A stretch of DNA of 5,163 nt from Gemmatimonadota bacterium. GTDB taxonomy: Bacteria; Gemmatimonadota; Gemmatimonadetes; Longimicrobiales; Longimicrobiaceae. Below are positions 1-5,163 of the stretch, piece after piece; positions within the stretch are counted from its first letter, which is position 1, and every line of letters starts with the position of its first letter. Below the pieces are notes generated by a model. It ran no database searches. It saw only the letters and a program-made list of their open reading frames with translations, and had not been told where the DNA came from. Position numbers and translations under genes: made by a program. Location: positions 1 through 5,163 of the forward strand of contig JAFAYN010000339.1 in assembly GCA_019240375.1 (NCBI GenBank), written 5' to 3'.

Positions 1-1374
1 CCCTACGACGTGAAGGCCCCCGCGCCGCGCGGGTACGACCGCGCCGCCGGGCAGCGCGACACCGAGGCGCGCCTGCGCGGCCTGATCCGGCTGGACACGC
101 AGAACCCGCCGGGGCTGGAGATGCGCACGGCCATGTACCTCGACTCCCTCTTCCGCGGCGTTCCCGGGGTGGAGACGCGGATCGTGGAGGTGGGCGGCGG
201 GCGCGCCAACTTCGTCGCGCGCCTGCGGGCCGCGAGGCCCACGGCGAAGCCGGTGCTCGTCCTGGGGCACATGGACGTGGTGGGCGCCGACACCGCCAAG
301 TGGGAGACGCCCCCCTTCCAGCCCACGGTGAAGGACGGGTACCTGTACGGGCGCGGCGCCATCGACGACAAGGGGATGCTGGCCGCCACCGCGGTCGCCA
401 TGCTGCAGCTCGCCAAGCAGCGCGACCGGATGACGCGCGACGTGATCCTCCTCGCCACGGCGGGGGAGGAGGGCGGGCCGCCGGTGGGGGTGGAGCGGAT
501 GGTGGAGCGGCACCGCGACCTGCTGGGCGACGCGGAGTTCGCCCTCAACGAGGGTGGCCGCATTCGGGTGGAGGACGGGCGCATCCGCACGGTCAACATC
601 CAGACCACCGAGAAGGTCTACTACGACGTGGTCGCCACCGCCCGGGGGACGGGAGGGCATGGCTCGGTCCCGCTCCCGGGGAACGCCCTGGCCGCCCTGG
701 CCCGCGCGGTGAGCCGGGTGCACGAGTGGCGCCCGCCGGTGCGCCTCAACGAGACCACCCGCCTCTACTTCGGGCGGCTGGCCGCGATCGAGAAGGACCC
801 GGAGATGCGGGAGGCGATGCTGCGGATCTCCACCGCCACCGACTCCGCCGCCGTCGAGCGGGCCGCGGCCGTGCTTTCGCGCGACCCGCTGCACAGCGCC
901 GTGCTCCGCACCGGGGCGTCGCTCACCCTGCTGAACGGCGGGTTCCGCAGCAACGTGATCCCCTCGGAGGGGAAGGCGACCTTCAACGTGCGCATCGTCC
1001 CCGGCGAGGACATCCGCGAGATCGTGCGGCGGATGAACGAGGTGGGAGCGGAGCCGCAGGTGACTTTCGCGCTGGACGGCGAGCCGCAGCCCGCGCCGCC
1101 CCCCTCGCCGGTGAGCACCGCGCTCTACCGGGCCATGGAGTCGGCCTCGCGCGTCATGGCGCCGGATGCCACCCCGATCCCCTTCATGTCCACCGGGGCC
1201 ACGGACGGGGCGGCGCTGCGGGCCGTCGGGATCCCCACCTACGGGATCCTCCCCATGCCGCTCCCGCTGGAGGACGAGCTGCGCATGCACGGCGACAACG
1301 AGCGGGTGCCGGTCCTCGCGCTGGGGTGGGCCACGGAGTACCTGTACCGCGTGCTGCGTCAGGTGACCGAGTAG
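1..1374 (+). CDS. M20 family metallopeptidase (PM20D1/CPS1-like), 5' end outside window
   Basis: Zinc-dependent amidohydrolase/exopeptidase of the M20 family, which cleaves amide bonds of peptides or N-acyl amino acids at a two-metal site. The frame is open from base 1, so the true start is probably upstream. Family members of this type usually carry an N-terminal signal peptide or lipobox that is not visible here; the GTG at 10 is only the first possible start codon. Numbering from that codon: HMDVV (H87 metal ligand, D89 catalytic), GRGAIDDKG (D119 bridging metal ligand), AGEEGG (E153 general base, E154 metal ligand), NEGG (E181 metal ligand) and MHGDNERV (H427, last metal ligand). All are in the expected order and spacing, so the enzyme looks active. 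The dimerisation or lid domain lies at about residues 200-330 and begins with GGHGSVP (H217), the residue that reaches into the partner subunit's site in this family. The substrate cannot be told from sequence. A 160-base gap separates it from the next gene, so co-transcription is uncertain. Confidence 0.93.
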   Translation, partial: PYDVKAPAPRGYDRAAGQRDTEARLRGLIRLDTQNPPGLEMRTAMYLDSLFRGVPGVETRIVEVGGGRANFVARLRAARPTAKPVLVLGHMDVVGADTAKWETPPFQPTVKDGYLYGRGAIDDKGMLAATAVAMLQLAKQRDRMTRDVILLATAGEEGGPPVGVERMVERHRDLLGDAEFALNEGGRIRVEDGRIRTVNIQTTEKVYYDVVATARGTGGHGSVPLPGNALAALARAVSRVHEWRPPVRLNETTRLYFGRLAAIEKDPEMREAMLRISTATDSAAVERAAAVLSRDPLHSAVLRTGASLTLLNGGFRSNVIPSEGKATFNVRIVPGEDIREIVRRMNEVGAEPQVTFALDGEPQPAPPPSPVSTALYRAMESASRVMAPDATPIPFMSTGATDGAALRAVGIPTYGILPMPLPLEDELRMHGDNERVPVLALGWATEYLYRVLRQVTE

Positions 1375-1395
1375 CCGGTCCCGTACCGCCGTTCT

Positions 1396-1423
1396 TTGCG
1401 AGGGGAGCGTCCCTCGTTACCTT
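1396..1423 (+). promoter_or_regulatory. Weak sigma70-like promoter candidate for the three-gene unit
   Basis: TTGCGA (1396-1401) and TACCTT (1418-1423) are separated by 16 bases. They match the -35 consensus at 4 of 6 positions and the -10 consensus at 3 of 6. The match is weak, but this is the most AT-rich part of the gap, and a promoter is expected somewhere between the M20 gene and 1535. It overlaps the small hairpin at 1398-1417, so the two readings compete. Confidence 0.18.
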
Positions 1424-1424
1424 T
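1398..1424 (+). terminator. Weak hairpin after the M20 gene, possible terminator
   Basis: CGAGGG (1399-1404) pairs with CCCTCG (1411-1416) across a 6-base loop, and a G-T pair can be added at each end of the stem. A T-rich run, TTACCTTT, follows. The hairpin begins 24 bases after the M20 stop codon. The stem is short and the T run is broken, so it may be a weak terminator or chance. The same stretch also holds the only promoter-like words in the gap. Confidence 0.3.
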
Positions 1425-1470
1425 GCCCTGCGCTCTCTTTCGCGCGCCCCGTCCGACCGTCGCCATCCGC

Positions 1471-1497
1471 CCGGGACACCCCCCGCCCGTGTCCCGG
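1471..1497. promoter_or_regulatory. Perfect 9-bp inverted repeat in the leader of the lipoprotein gene
   Basis: CCGGGACAC (1471-1479) is followed by a 9-base C-rich spacer and then its exact reverse complement GTGTCCCGG (1489-1497). It ends 37 bases before the ATG at 1535. No T run follows, so it is not a classical intrinsic terminator. It could be a leader RNA hairpin or an operator for a dimeric regulator with 18-bp centre-to-centre half sites. The repeat is seen directly; any function is inference. Confidence 0.4.
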
Positions 1498-1522
1498 CGC
1501 TCCCCTTCCCAGGACCGCTCCC

Positions 1523-1527
1523 GGAGG
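1523..1527 (+). promoter_or_regulatory. Shine-Dalgarno site of the Ig/cohesin lipoprotein gene
   Basis: GGAGG lies 7 bases before the ATG at 1535. It supports that start codon, which is also the one that gives a complete lipoprotein signal peptide. Confidence 0.75.
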
Positions 1528-1534
1528 CCGATCC

Positions 1535-2686
1535 ATGCCCATCTCCCCGGCGCGCAGACGCGCCCCCCTGCTCGTACTTCTGGGCGCGCTCGCCGGCGCC
1601 GCGGGGTGCGATTCCACCTCCCCCGAGCCCCGGGTCGCCGAGCTGCGTCCCGTGTCGGGGAGCGCCCAGCGCGACACCGTCCGCGCCACCCTCGCCACGC
1701 CGCTGGTGGTGCAGGCCCTCGCTTCCGGCGGCAACGGCATCCGGGGGCAGGAGCTGCTCTTCCGGGCCGGGAGCGGCGGGACGGTGACCCCCGCGACCGC
1801 GAAGACGGACGACAAGGGGCGCGCGCAGGTGACCTGGACGCTGGGGAGCCGGTCGGGCGCGCAGACGCTCACGGTGCTGCTCGCCCGGGACACCACCGTG
1901 ACCGCGACCTTCACCGCCACGGCGGACGCGGGCGCCCTGGCCGGGGTGGAGGTGGCGCAGGGGAGCGGGCAGGTGGGCACCGCGGCGAAGGCGCTCCCGC
2001 AGCCGGTGGTGTTCCGGGCCTACGACTCCTACGGGAACGACCGGCCCGGCGCGGCGCTGGCCCTCACGGTGATGCGCGGGGGCGGGACGCTGGCCGCCTC
2101 GTCCGCGACCACCGGGGCGGACGGGCGCATGGGCGCGACGTGGACGCTGGGGACGCAGTCGGTGGACCAGCGGGTCGCCGCCATCGCCACCCTCCCCGCC
2201 ACGAACACCGGGAGCGTCGGGAACGTCGGGAGCGTCACCGCGTTCGCCACCGCGAGCGTCGACACCACGCGCACCCTGTTCCTGTCGCTCCCCGACTCCG
2301 CCGCGGTCGGCGACACCGTCAACGCCGAGGTGCACGTCAACCTGACAGGGCTGGGCGGGACGCGCCGCGGGCTCCTGTCGGCCACGCTGAACTGGACCGG
2401 GGCCACGCTCCGGGTCGTTTCCATCCCCATCCGCGACTCGCGCGAGCAGGGGACCTCCTACATCCCCGCCGTCGGGGCCGCGCCGGTCACGGTGCTGGTC
2501 TCCCGCCCGCGCAACGACCTGCCGAACGAGGTCGCCTTCACCGTGCGCTTCGTGGTGCAGGCGAGGGCCTTCCCCTCCACCGACGTCGCCATGAGCCTGA
2601 CCCCGCTCTCGCTGCTGGGAGCCGGGACCTTCGACGACCTGCTCGGCTCGGTGAGCGTGGTCGGCGACGTCATCCGCATCCGCTGA
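1535..2686 (+). CDS. Ig-like repeat lipoprotein with C-terminal cohesin-like domain
   Basis: Predicted surface or periplasmic lipoprotein of 383 residues with no enzyme motif. Residues 1-24 form a signal peptide (RRR at 7-9, hydrophobic core 12-23) ending in LAGAAGC, with C25 as the likely lipid-modified cysteine; Ala rather than Leu at -3 is tolerated but not ideal. Two related Ig-like (Big_1/invasin-like) domains follow at about 33-135 and 138-225. Each has a (D)GR...TWTLG core, with W101 and W203 at equivalent positions. A Gly/Ser/Val/Asn linker (226-234) leads to a final domain of about 137 residues (247-383). Its pattern resembles a cohesin: an early VGDTVNAEVHV strand, a LNWTGATLRVVSI strand pair, a later VAFTVRFVV strand and a closing SVVGDVIRI strand. 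The next gene, 7 bases on, ends in a dockerin, which supports the cohesin reading. Likely role: lipid-anchored receptor for the dockerin protease. The lipoprotein and Ig calls are firm; the cohesin call is moderate. Another adhesion-type beta sandwich is the main alternative. Confidence 0.85.
   Translation: MPISPARRRAPLLVLLGALAGAAGCDSTSPEPRVAELRPVSGSAQRDTVRATLATPLVVQALASGGNGIRGQELLFRAGSGGTVTPATAKTDDKGRAQVTWTLGSRSGAQTLTVLLARDTTVTATFTATADAGALAGVEVAQGSGQVGTAAKALPQPVVFRAYDSYGNDRPGAALALTVMRGGGTLAASSATTGADGRMGATWTLGTQSVDQRVAAIATLPATNTGSVGNVGSVTAFATASVDTTRTLFLSLPDSAAVGDTVNAEVHVNLTGLGGTRRGLLSATLNWTGATLRVVSIPIRDSREQGTSYIPAVGAAPVTVLVSRPRNDLPNEVAFTVRFVVQARAFPSTDVAMSLTPLSLLGAGTFDDLLGSVSVVGDVIRIR
2210..2236 (+). 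repeat. Three tandem 9-base repeats encoding a Gly-x-Val linker
   Basis: GGGAGCGTC, GGGAACGTC and GGGAGCGTC follow one another exactly and encode GSV-GNV-GSV (residues 226-234 of the lipoprotein). They sit between the second Ig-like domain and the cohesin-like domain. The unit is a multiple of three, so copy-number change would alter linker length without a frameshift. Confidence 0.8.
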
Positions 2687-2688
2687 GG
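2685..2688 (+). promoter_or_regulatory. Ribosome site of the M6 protease gene, overlapping the previous stop codon
   Basis: GAGG at 2685-2688 begins inside the TGA stop (2684-2686) of the lipoprotein gene and lies 5 bases before the ATG at 2694. With a 7-base gap between genes, this suggests translational coupling. Confidence 0.55.
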
Positions 2689-2693
2689 CCGCC

Positions 2694-4481
2694 ATGAGAA
2701 AGCAACTGCTGCTGGTCGCGGCCTCCCTGGCGCTCTGGACCGGGCGCGCGGAGGCGCAGGACGTCGCGGAGCGCGGGAGGGTGCACGGGACCCCGCTCCC
2801 CCCGGCCGCGCGGGAACAGCTCGCCCGCGACCCGAACGCCTACGAGTTCGAGCGGGCGCTGAAGTCGGAGCTGGTGGAGGTGCGCGCGGCGCGGGCCCGG
2901 CTGCGCGCCCGGGGGATGAACCCGCAGCTCCTCCCCGCCCGGCAGGCCGCCGCGCAGGGGGTGGCGGTGCAGGGGACCTACCGCGTCCCGGTGTTCACCC
3001 TCCTGTACGCCAACAGCGGGGCGGAGCCGTACGCCTCGTCGGAGCTGCAGAAGAAGCTGTACACGGGGCCGTCCTCCACCCTCACCCTGACCCAGCTCTA
3101 CACCGAGATGTCGCGCGGGCTGGTGACGCTGACCGGGACGGTGCACGACTGGATCCGGGTGAGCCAGAACGACGTGGTGTACGAGGGGTCGGACAACGGG
3201 CTGAAGGCCGGGCTGCTGGGGCCGCTGCTCAAGGAGGTGCTGGACCAGGCGGACAAGACCGTGGACTTCCGCCAGTTCGACGCCGACGGCGACGGCTACG
3301 TGGACTTCGTCGGGTTCGTGCACCCGGAAAAGGGTGGGGAGTGCGGCCCGACCTCCACCAACCGCAACGTCTGGTCGCACCGCTGGACCTACGCCGGCGC
3401 GACCGGGGGGAAGGAAGCCTACTACCAGACCAACGACGGGGTGCGGATCTCGGACTACGTGATCCAGCCGGCGTACAACTGCGACGGGACGAGCACGGTC
3501 GACATCGGGGTGTTCGGGCACGAGTTCGGGCACGCCTTCGGGCTCCCGGACCTGTACTCCACCTCCAGCGCCAACGACGGGGTGGGGGTGTGGGGGCTGA
3601 TGGGGTCGGGGAACTACAACCAGAGCACCTCGCCGGCGCACATGGAGGCGTGGTCCAAGGTGGAGCTGGGGTGGATGCCGGTGACCACGCTGAGCCGGAG
3701 CACGAGCGGGGTGCGGATCGACCCGGCCGAGACCACCGGCGCCGCCGTCCGCATCGACATTCCGCCCGCGGCGGGGAGCAGCACCCCCTCGGGGGAGTAC
3801 TTCCTGCTGGAGAACCGGCAGCGGATCGGGTCCGACCGGTACCTGCGCGCCAGCGGGCTCCTGATCTGGCACGTGGACAGCATCCAGATCGCCAACACGC
3901 GCCGCGCCAACAACGTGCAGAACACCACCGCCCGCAAGGGGCTGGACCTGGAGGAGGCGGACGGGCGGGCCGACCTGGACCGGGTCGCGGCGCGCGGGGA
4001 CGACGGCGACCCCTTCCCGGGATCGAGCGGGAACCGGAGCTTCAGCGCGACCACCAACCCCAACAGCAACTCCAACAAGGGGTACTCGTCGGGGGTCTCG
4101 ATCACCGGGATCACCGAGACGGTGGGCGGGCCGGTGACGCTCAACCTGGAGATCGGCTCGGGCGGGACGGTCCTGACCTACTGGGGCGACGTGAACAACG
4201 ACGGCTACATCAGCACCGTGGACGTGGACCTGCTGATGCGCGAGGCGATCGGCCGGCCGAGCGGTGCCGCCAGCCTCCCCCGCGGCGACGTGGACGGCGA
4301 CGGCCGGATCGACTCGCGCGACGTGCTGATCCTGCAGAGCTACATCGACGGGGTGGACGTGTCGCGCTACCGGGTAGGGAAGCCGACCACCGCGGCGGGC
4401 GCGGCTTCCGCGCAGCGGGCACCGGTACGGACAGAGCCGGTGCGGGCACCCGCGAACCTGATTCCCGGAGCGAGACCATGA
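2694..4481 (+). CDS. Secreted M6 family metalloprotease with type I dockerin
   Basis: Zinc endopeptidase of the immune inhibitor A (M6) type, 595 residues, expected to act outside the cytoplasm on proteins. Residues 1-21 are a Sec signal peptide with likely cleavage at AEA-Q. Residues 22-94 look like a charged helical propeptide. The catalytic domain starts near T95. It has the family's Ca-type loop DADGDGYVD (196-204), the zinc site HEFGHAFGLPD (276-286; H276, E277, H280, D286) and a Met-turn at GLMGSG (M303). The mature part appears to have only two cysteines, C217 and C263, on either side of a short insert, so one disulfide is plausible. Beta-rich sequence runs to about 490. Residues 496-553 are a dockerin with two loops, DVNNDGYISTVD (499-510) and DVDGDGRIDSRD (532-543); both have acidic or Asn ligands at positions 1, 3, 5 and 12. 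A 35-residue Pro/Ala/Arg-rich tail (561-595) follows, which is unusual after a dockerin. The likely partner is the cohesin-like lipoprotein encoded just upstream. Confidence 0.95.
   Translation: MRKQLLLVAASLALWTGRAEAQDVAERGRVHGTPLPPAAREQLARDPNAYEFERALKSELVEVRAARARLRARGMNPQLLPARQAAAQGVAVQGTYRVPVFTLLYANSGAEPYASSELQKKLYTGPSSTLTLTQLYTEMSRGLVTLTGTVHDWIRVSQNDVVYEGSDNGLKAGLLGPLLKEVLDQADKTVDFRQFDADGDGYVDFVGFVHPEKGGECGPTSTNRNVWSHRWTYAGATGGKEAYYQTNDGVRISDYVIQPAYNCDGTSTVDIGVFGHEFGHAFGLPDLYSTSSANDGVGVWGLMGSGNYNQSTSPAHMEAWSKVELGWMPVTTLSRSTSGVRIDPAETTGAAVRIDIPPAAGSSTPSGEYFLLENRQRIGSDRYLRASGLLIWHVDSIQIANTRRANNVQNTTARKGLDLEEADGRADLDRVAARGDDGDPFPGSSGNRSFSATTNPNSNSNKGYSSGVSITGITETVGGPVTLNLEIGSGGTVLTYWGDVNNDGYISTVDVDLLMREAIGRPSGAASLPRGDVDGDGRIDSRDVLILQSYIDGVDVSRYRVGKPTTAAGAASAQRAPVRTEPVRAPANLIPGARP
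4467..4470 (+). promoter_or_regulatory. Shine-Dalgarno site of the small lipoprotein gene
   Basis: GGAG lies 7 bases before the ATG at 4478, inside the last codons of the M6 protease gene. It fixes the start codon that gives a full lipoprotein signal peptide, although the frame is open far upstream. Confidence 0.65.
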
Positions 4482-4855
4482 GACCCGGGCTACTAATCGG
4501 GATCCTCCTCCTCGCCGGGGCGTGCCGTGCGGCGCCGGAGGCCGGATCGACGCCCGCGCCGGGGCGCGCGGAGGGCGGTGTCCGTCCCGTGGCCCCGGCC
4601 CCCGCCACCGGCCGGCCGGGCGCCATCCTCCCGCTCGGTGATTCGGCGGCGCACCCGCGCTGGCAGTCGGCGCTGGTGGTGTTCGCGGACGGACCCCAGC
4701 CCGCGGACCTGCAGTGGCTGCGCGCGGAGGGGTTCGAGGTGGAGAGCACGACCCCGGCGACCCATGCGGTGGTCGTACGGGTGCCCCCCACCTACTCCAA
4801 GGACCCGATGGCTGTCAACCGGCGCATTGTCCGCTTCGACGTGCAGATGCGGTAA
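4478..4855 (+). CDS. Small lipoprotein with I9/propeptide-inhibitor-like domain
   Basis: Short exported protein of 125 residues, with no confident family match by eye. Residues 1-15 form a signal peptide with a lipobox, LLAGAC, making C16 the likely lipidated residue. Residues 17-60 are a Pro/Ala/Gly-rich flexible tether. Residues 64-123 read as beta-alpha-beta-beta-alpha-beta: strand SALVVFA, helix PADLQWLRAE, strand FEVEST, strand HAVVVRVP, a short turn, then strand IVRFDVQM. This is the order seen in peptidase propeptide/inhibitor (I9-like) domains, where the ADG...L...GFEV pattern is common. The ATG overlaps the protease stop codon (ATGA), which points to coupled translation and matched amounts. 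Inferred role: lipid-anchored inhibitor, intramolecular-type chaperone or docking factor for the M6 protease. I9 domains are classically partners of S8 serine proteases, so inhibition of an M6 enzyme would be new. The lipoprotein call is firm; the fold is moderate and the function speculative. Confidence 0.8.
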   Translation: MRPGLLIGILLLAGACRAAPEAGSTPAPGRAEGGVRPVAPAPATGRPGAILPLGDSAAHPRWQSALVVFADGPQPADLQWLRAEGFEVESTTPATHAVVVRVPPTYSKDPMAVNRRIVRFDVQMR

Positions 4856-4883
4856 CGGAACGGGCGGGCATACGCCGTACGCG

Positions 4884-4923
4884 GGCGGGGCCGGGAGGAC
4901 GATCCTCCCGGCCCCGCCGTTTT
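4884..4923 (+). terminator. Strong intrinsic terminator of the three-gene unit
   Basis: A perfect 16-bp GC-rich stem (4884-4899 with 4903-4918) closes on a 3-base loop, CGA, and is followed by G and then TTTT (4920-4923). It starts 28 bases after the small lipoprotein stop codon. The T run lies only on the + strand side, so it mainly serves the rightward genes. The stem also stands between two convergent genes and may slow transcription from the other side. Confidence 0.9.
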
Positions 4924-4941
4924 CCTCCGGGGAGCGGCTGC

Positions 4942-5163
4942 TCACCCGTCCGACGTGAACGCTTCCGCCAGCTCCGACCTCCCGCACGCCGCGAGCTGCG
5001 CCGCCGCCCTGCCGCAGATCGCACCGATCACGTTCCCGGTGCCGCTGTACCCGCCGATGGCCCACACCCCGGGCCGCACCTCCTCCAGCACGGGGAGCCC
5101 GTCGGCAGTGTAGCCGACGGACGCGGCCCAGCGGTGGGTGATCGGCGCGCGGACGCCGATCCC
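4942..5163 (-). CDS. FAD-dependent oxidoreductase (DAO type), C-terminal end only
   Basis: The last 73 residues of a leftward gene whose start lies beyond the right edge; the stop codon is TGA at 4944-4942. The reading starts GIGVRAPITHRWAASVGYTA. It then has DGLPVLEEV, PGVWAIGGYSGTGNVIGA and GRAAAQLA. The GGYSGTGN...G...GR..A.L stretch is the C-terminal FAD-contacting segment of D-amino-acid-oxidase-like (DAO) flavoproteins, and the W-x-x-S-V/I-G-Y-T-x-D-G-x-P block before it is equally typical. Such enzymes oxidise amines, amino acids or glycerol-3-phosphate; which substrate applies cannot be told from this fragment. The gene is convergent with the three-gene unit, with 86 bases between the stop codons, and is probably unrelated to it in function. 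Confidence 0.88.
   Translation of the reverse strand, partial: GIGVRAPITHRWAASVGYTADGLPVLEEVRPGVWAIGGYSGTGNVIGAICGRAAAQLAACGRSELAEAFTSDG

Noticed and set aside
300..1787. 495-residue + strand open frame overlapping the M20 gene and the gap
   Set aside because: Gly/Arg/Ala/Pro-rich shadow in another frame; it crosses the true M20 stop and the ribosome site of the next gene.
1184..2695. 503-residue open frame on the - strand across the lipoprotein gene and the end of the M20 gene
   Set aside because: Its sequence is low in complexity (Gly, Arg, Ala, His) with no domain pattern, as expected opposite a GC-rich gene. The + strand frames here carry real motifs.
3279..3305. DADGDGYVD in the protease read as a third dockerin or EF-hand loop
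   Set aside because: This loop is a normal part of the M6 catalytic domain, is not followed by a dockerin helix and has no paired repeat.
2670..3872. 400-residue open frame on the - strand opposite the M6 protease
   Set aside because: Rich in Pro, Val, His and Arg with no recognisable motif; it mirrors a strongly supported protease gene.
4884..4923. Long inverted repeat considered as a mobile-element end or attachment site
   Set aside because: The 3-base loop, GC-rich stem, following T run and position just after a stop codon fit an intrinsic terminator. There is no transposase or target duplication nearby.
4493..5065. 190-residue - strand open frame across the small lipoprotein gene and terminator
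   Set aside because: It would run through a perfect terminator stem and lies in a different frame from the recognisable flavoprotein end on the same strand.
1..5163. tRNA, rRNA, CRISPR array or insertion sequence
   Set aside because: No cloverleaf, rRNA-like, spacer-repeat or transposase signal was seen on either strand.

Overview
The window is very GC-rich (third codon positions are almost all G or C). It comes from a bacterium that exports proteins with Sec signal peptides and lipoboxes. The mix of an exported M20 peptidase, an Ig-like lipoprotein and an M6 metalloprotease in such DNA would suit a soil Gram-negative such as Gemmatimonadota (Longimicrobium-like) or a related group. That placement is inference, since no phylogenetic marker is present.

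Layout, left to right. (1) 1-1374, + strand: an M20 family metallopeptidase that probably begins before the window. (2) 1375-1534: a 160-base gap with two hairpins and at best a weak promoter-like pair. (3) 1535-4855, + strand: a tight three-gene unit. Its first gene encodes a lipoprotein with two Ig-like repeats and a C-terminal cohesin-like domain. The second encodes a secreted M6 (immune inhibitor A-type) metalloprotease that ends in a clear type I dockerin. The third encodes a small lipoprotein whose C-terminal half resembles an I9/propeptide-type inhibitor. The gaps are 7 bases and then an ATGA stop-start overlap. (4) 4884-4923: a strong intrinsic terminator with a 16-bp perfect stem. (5) 4942-5163, - strand: the C-terminal end of a convergent FAD-dependent (DAO-type) oxidoreductase.

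The main point of interest is the three-gene unit. A dockerin on a protease and a cohesin-like domain on the adjacent lipoprotein suggest a small cell-surface module: a lipid-anchored scaffold with Ig spacers would hold the secreted protease, and the third lipoprotein may restrain or escort it. The dockerin and the M6 active site are read directly from sequence. The cohesin assignment rests on fold-like pattern and context, and the inhibitor role is a hypothesis.
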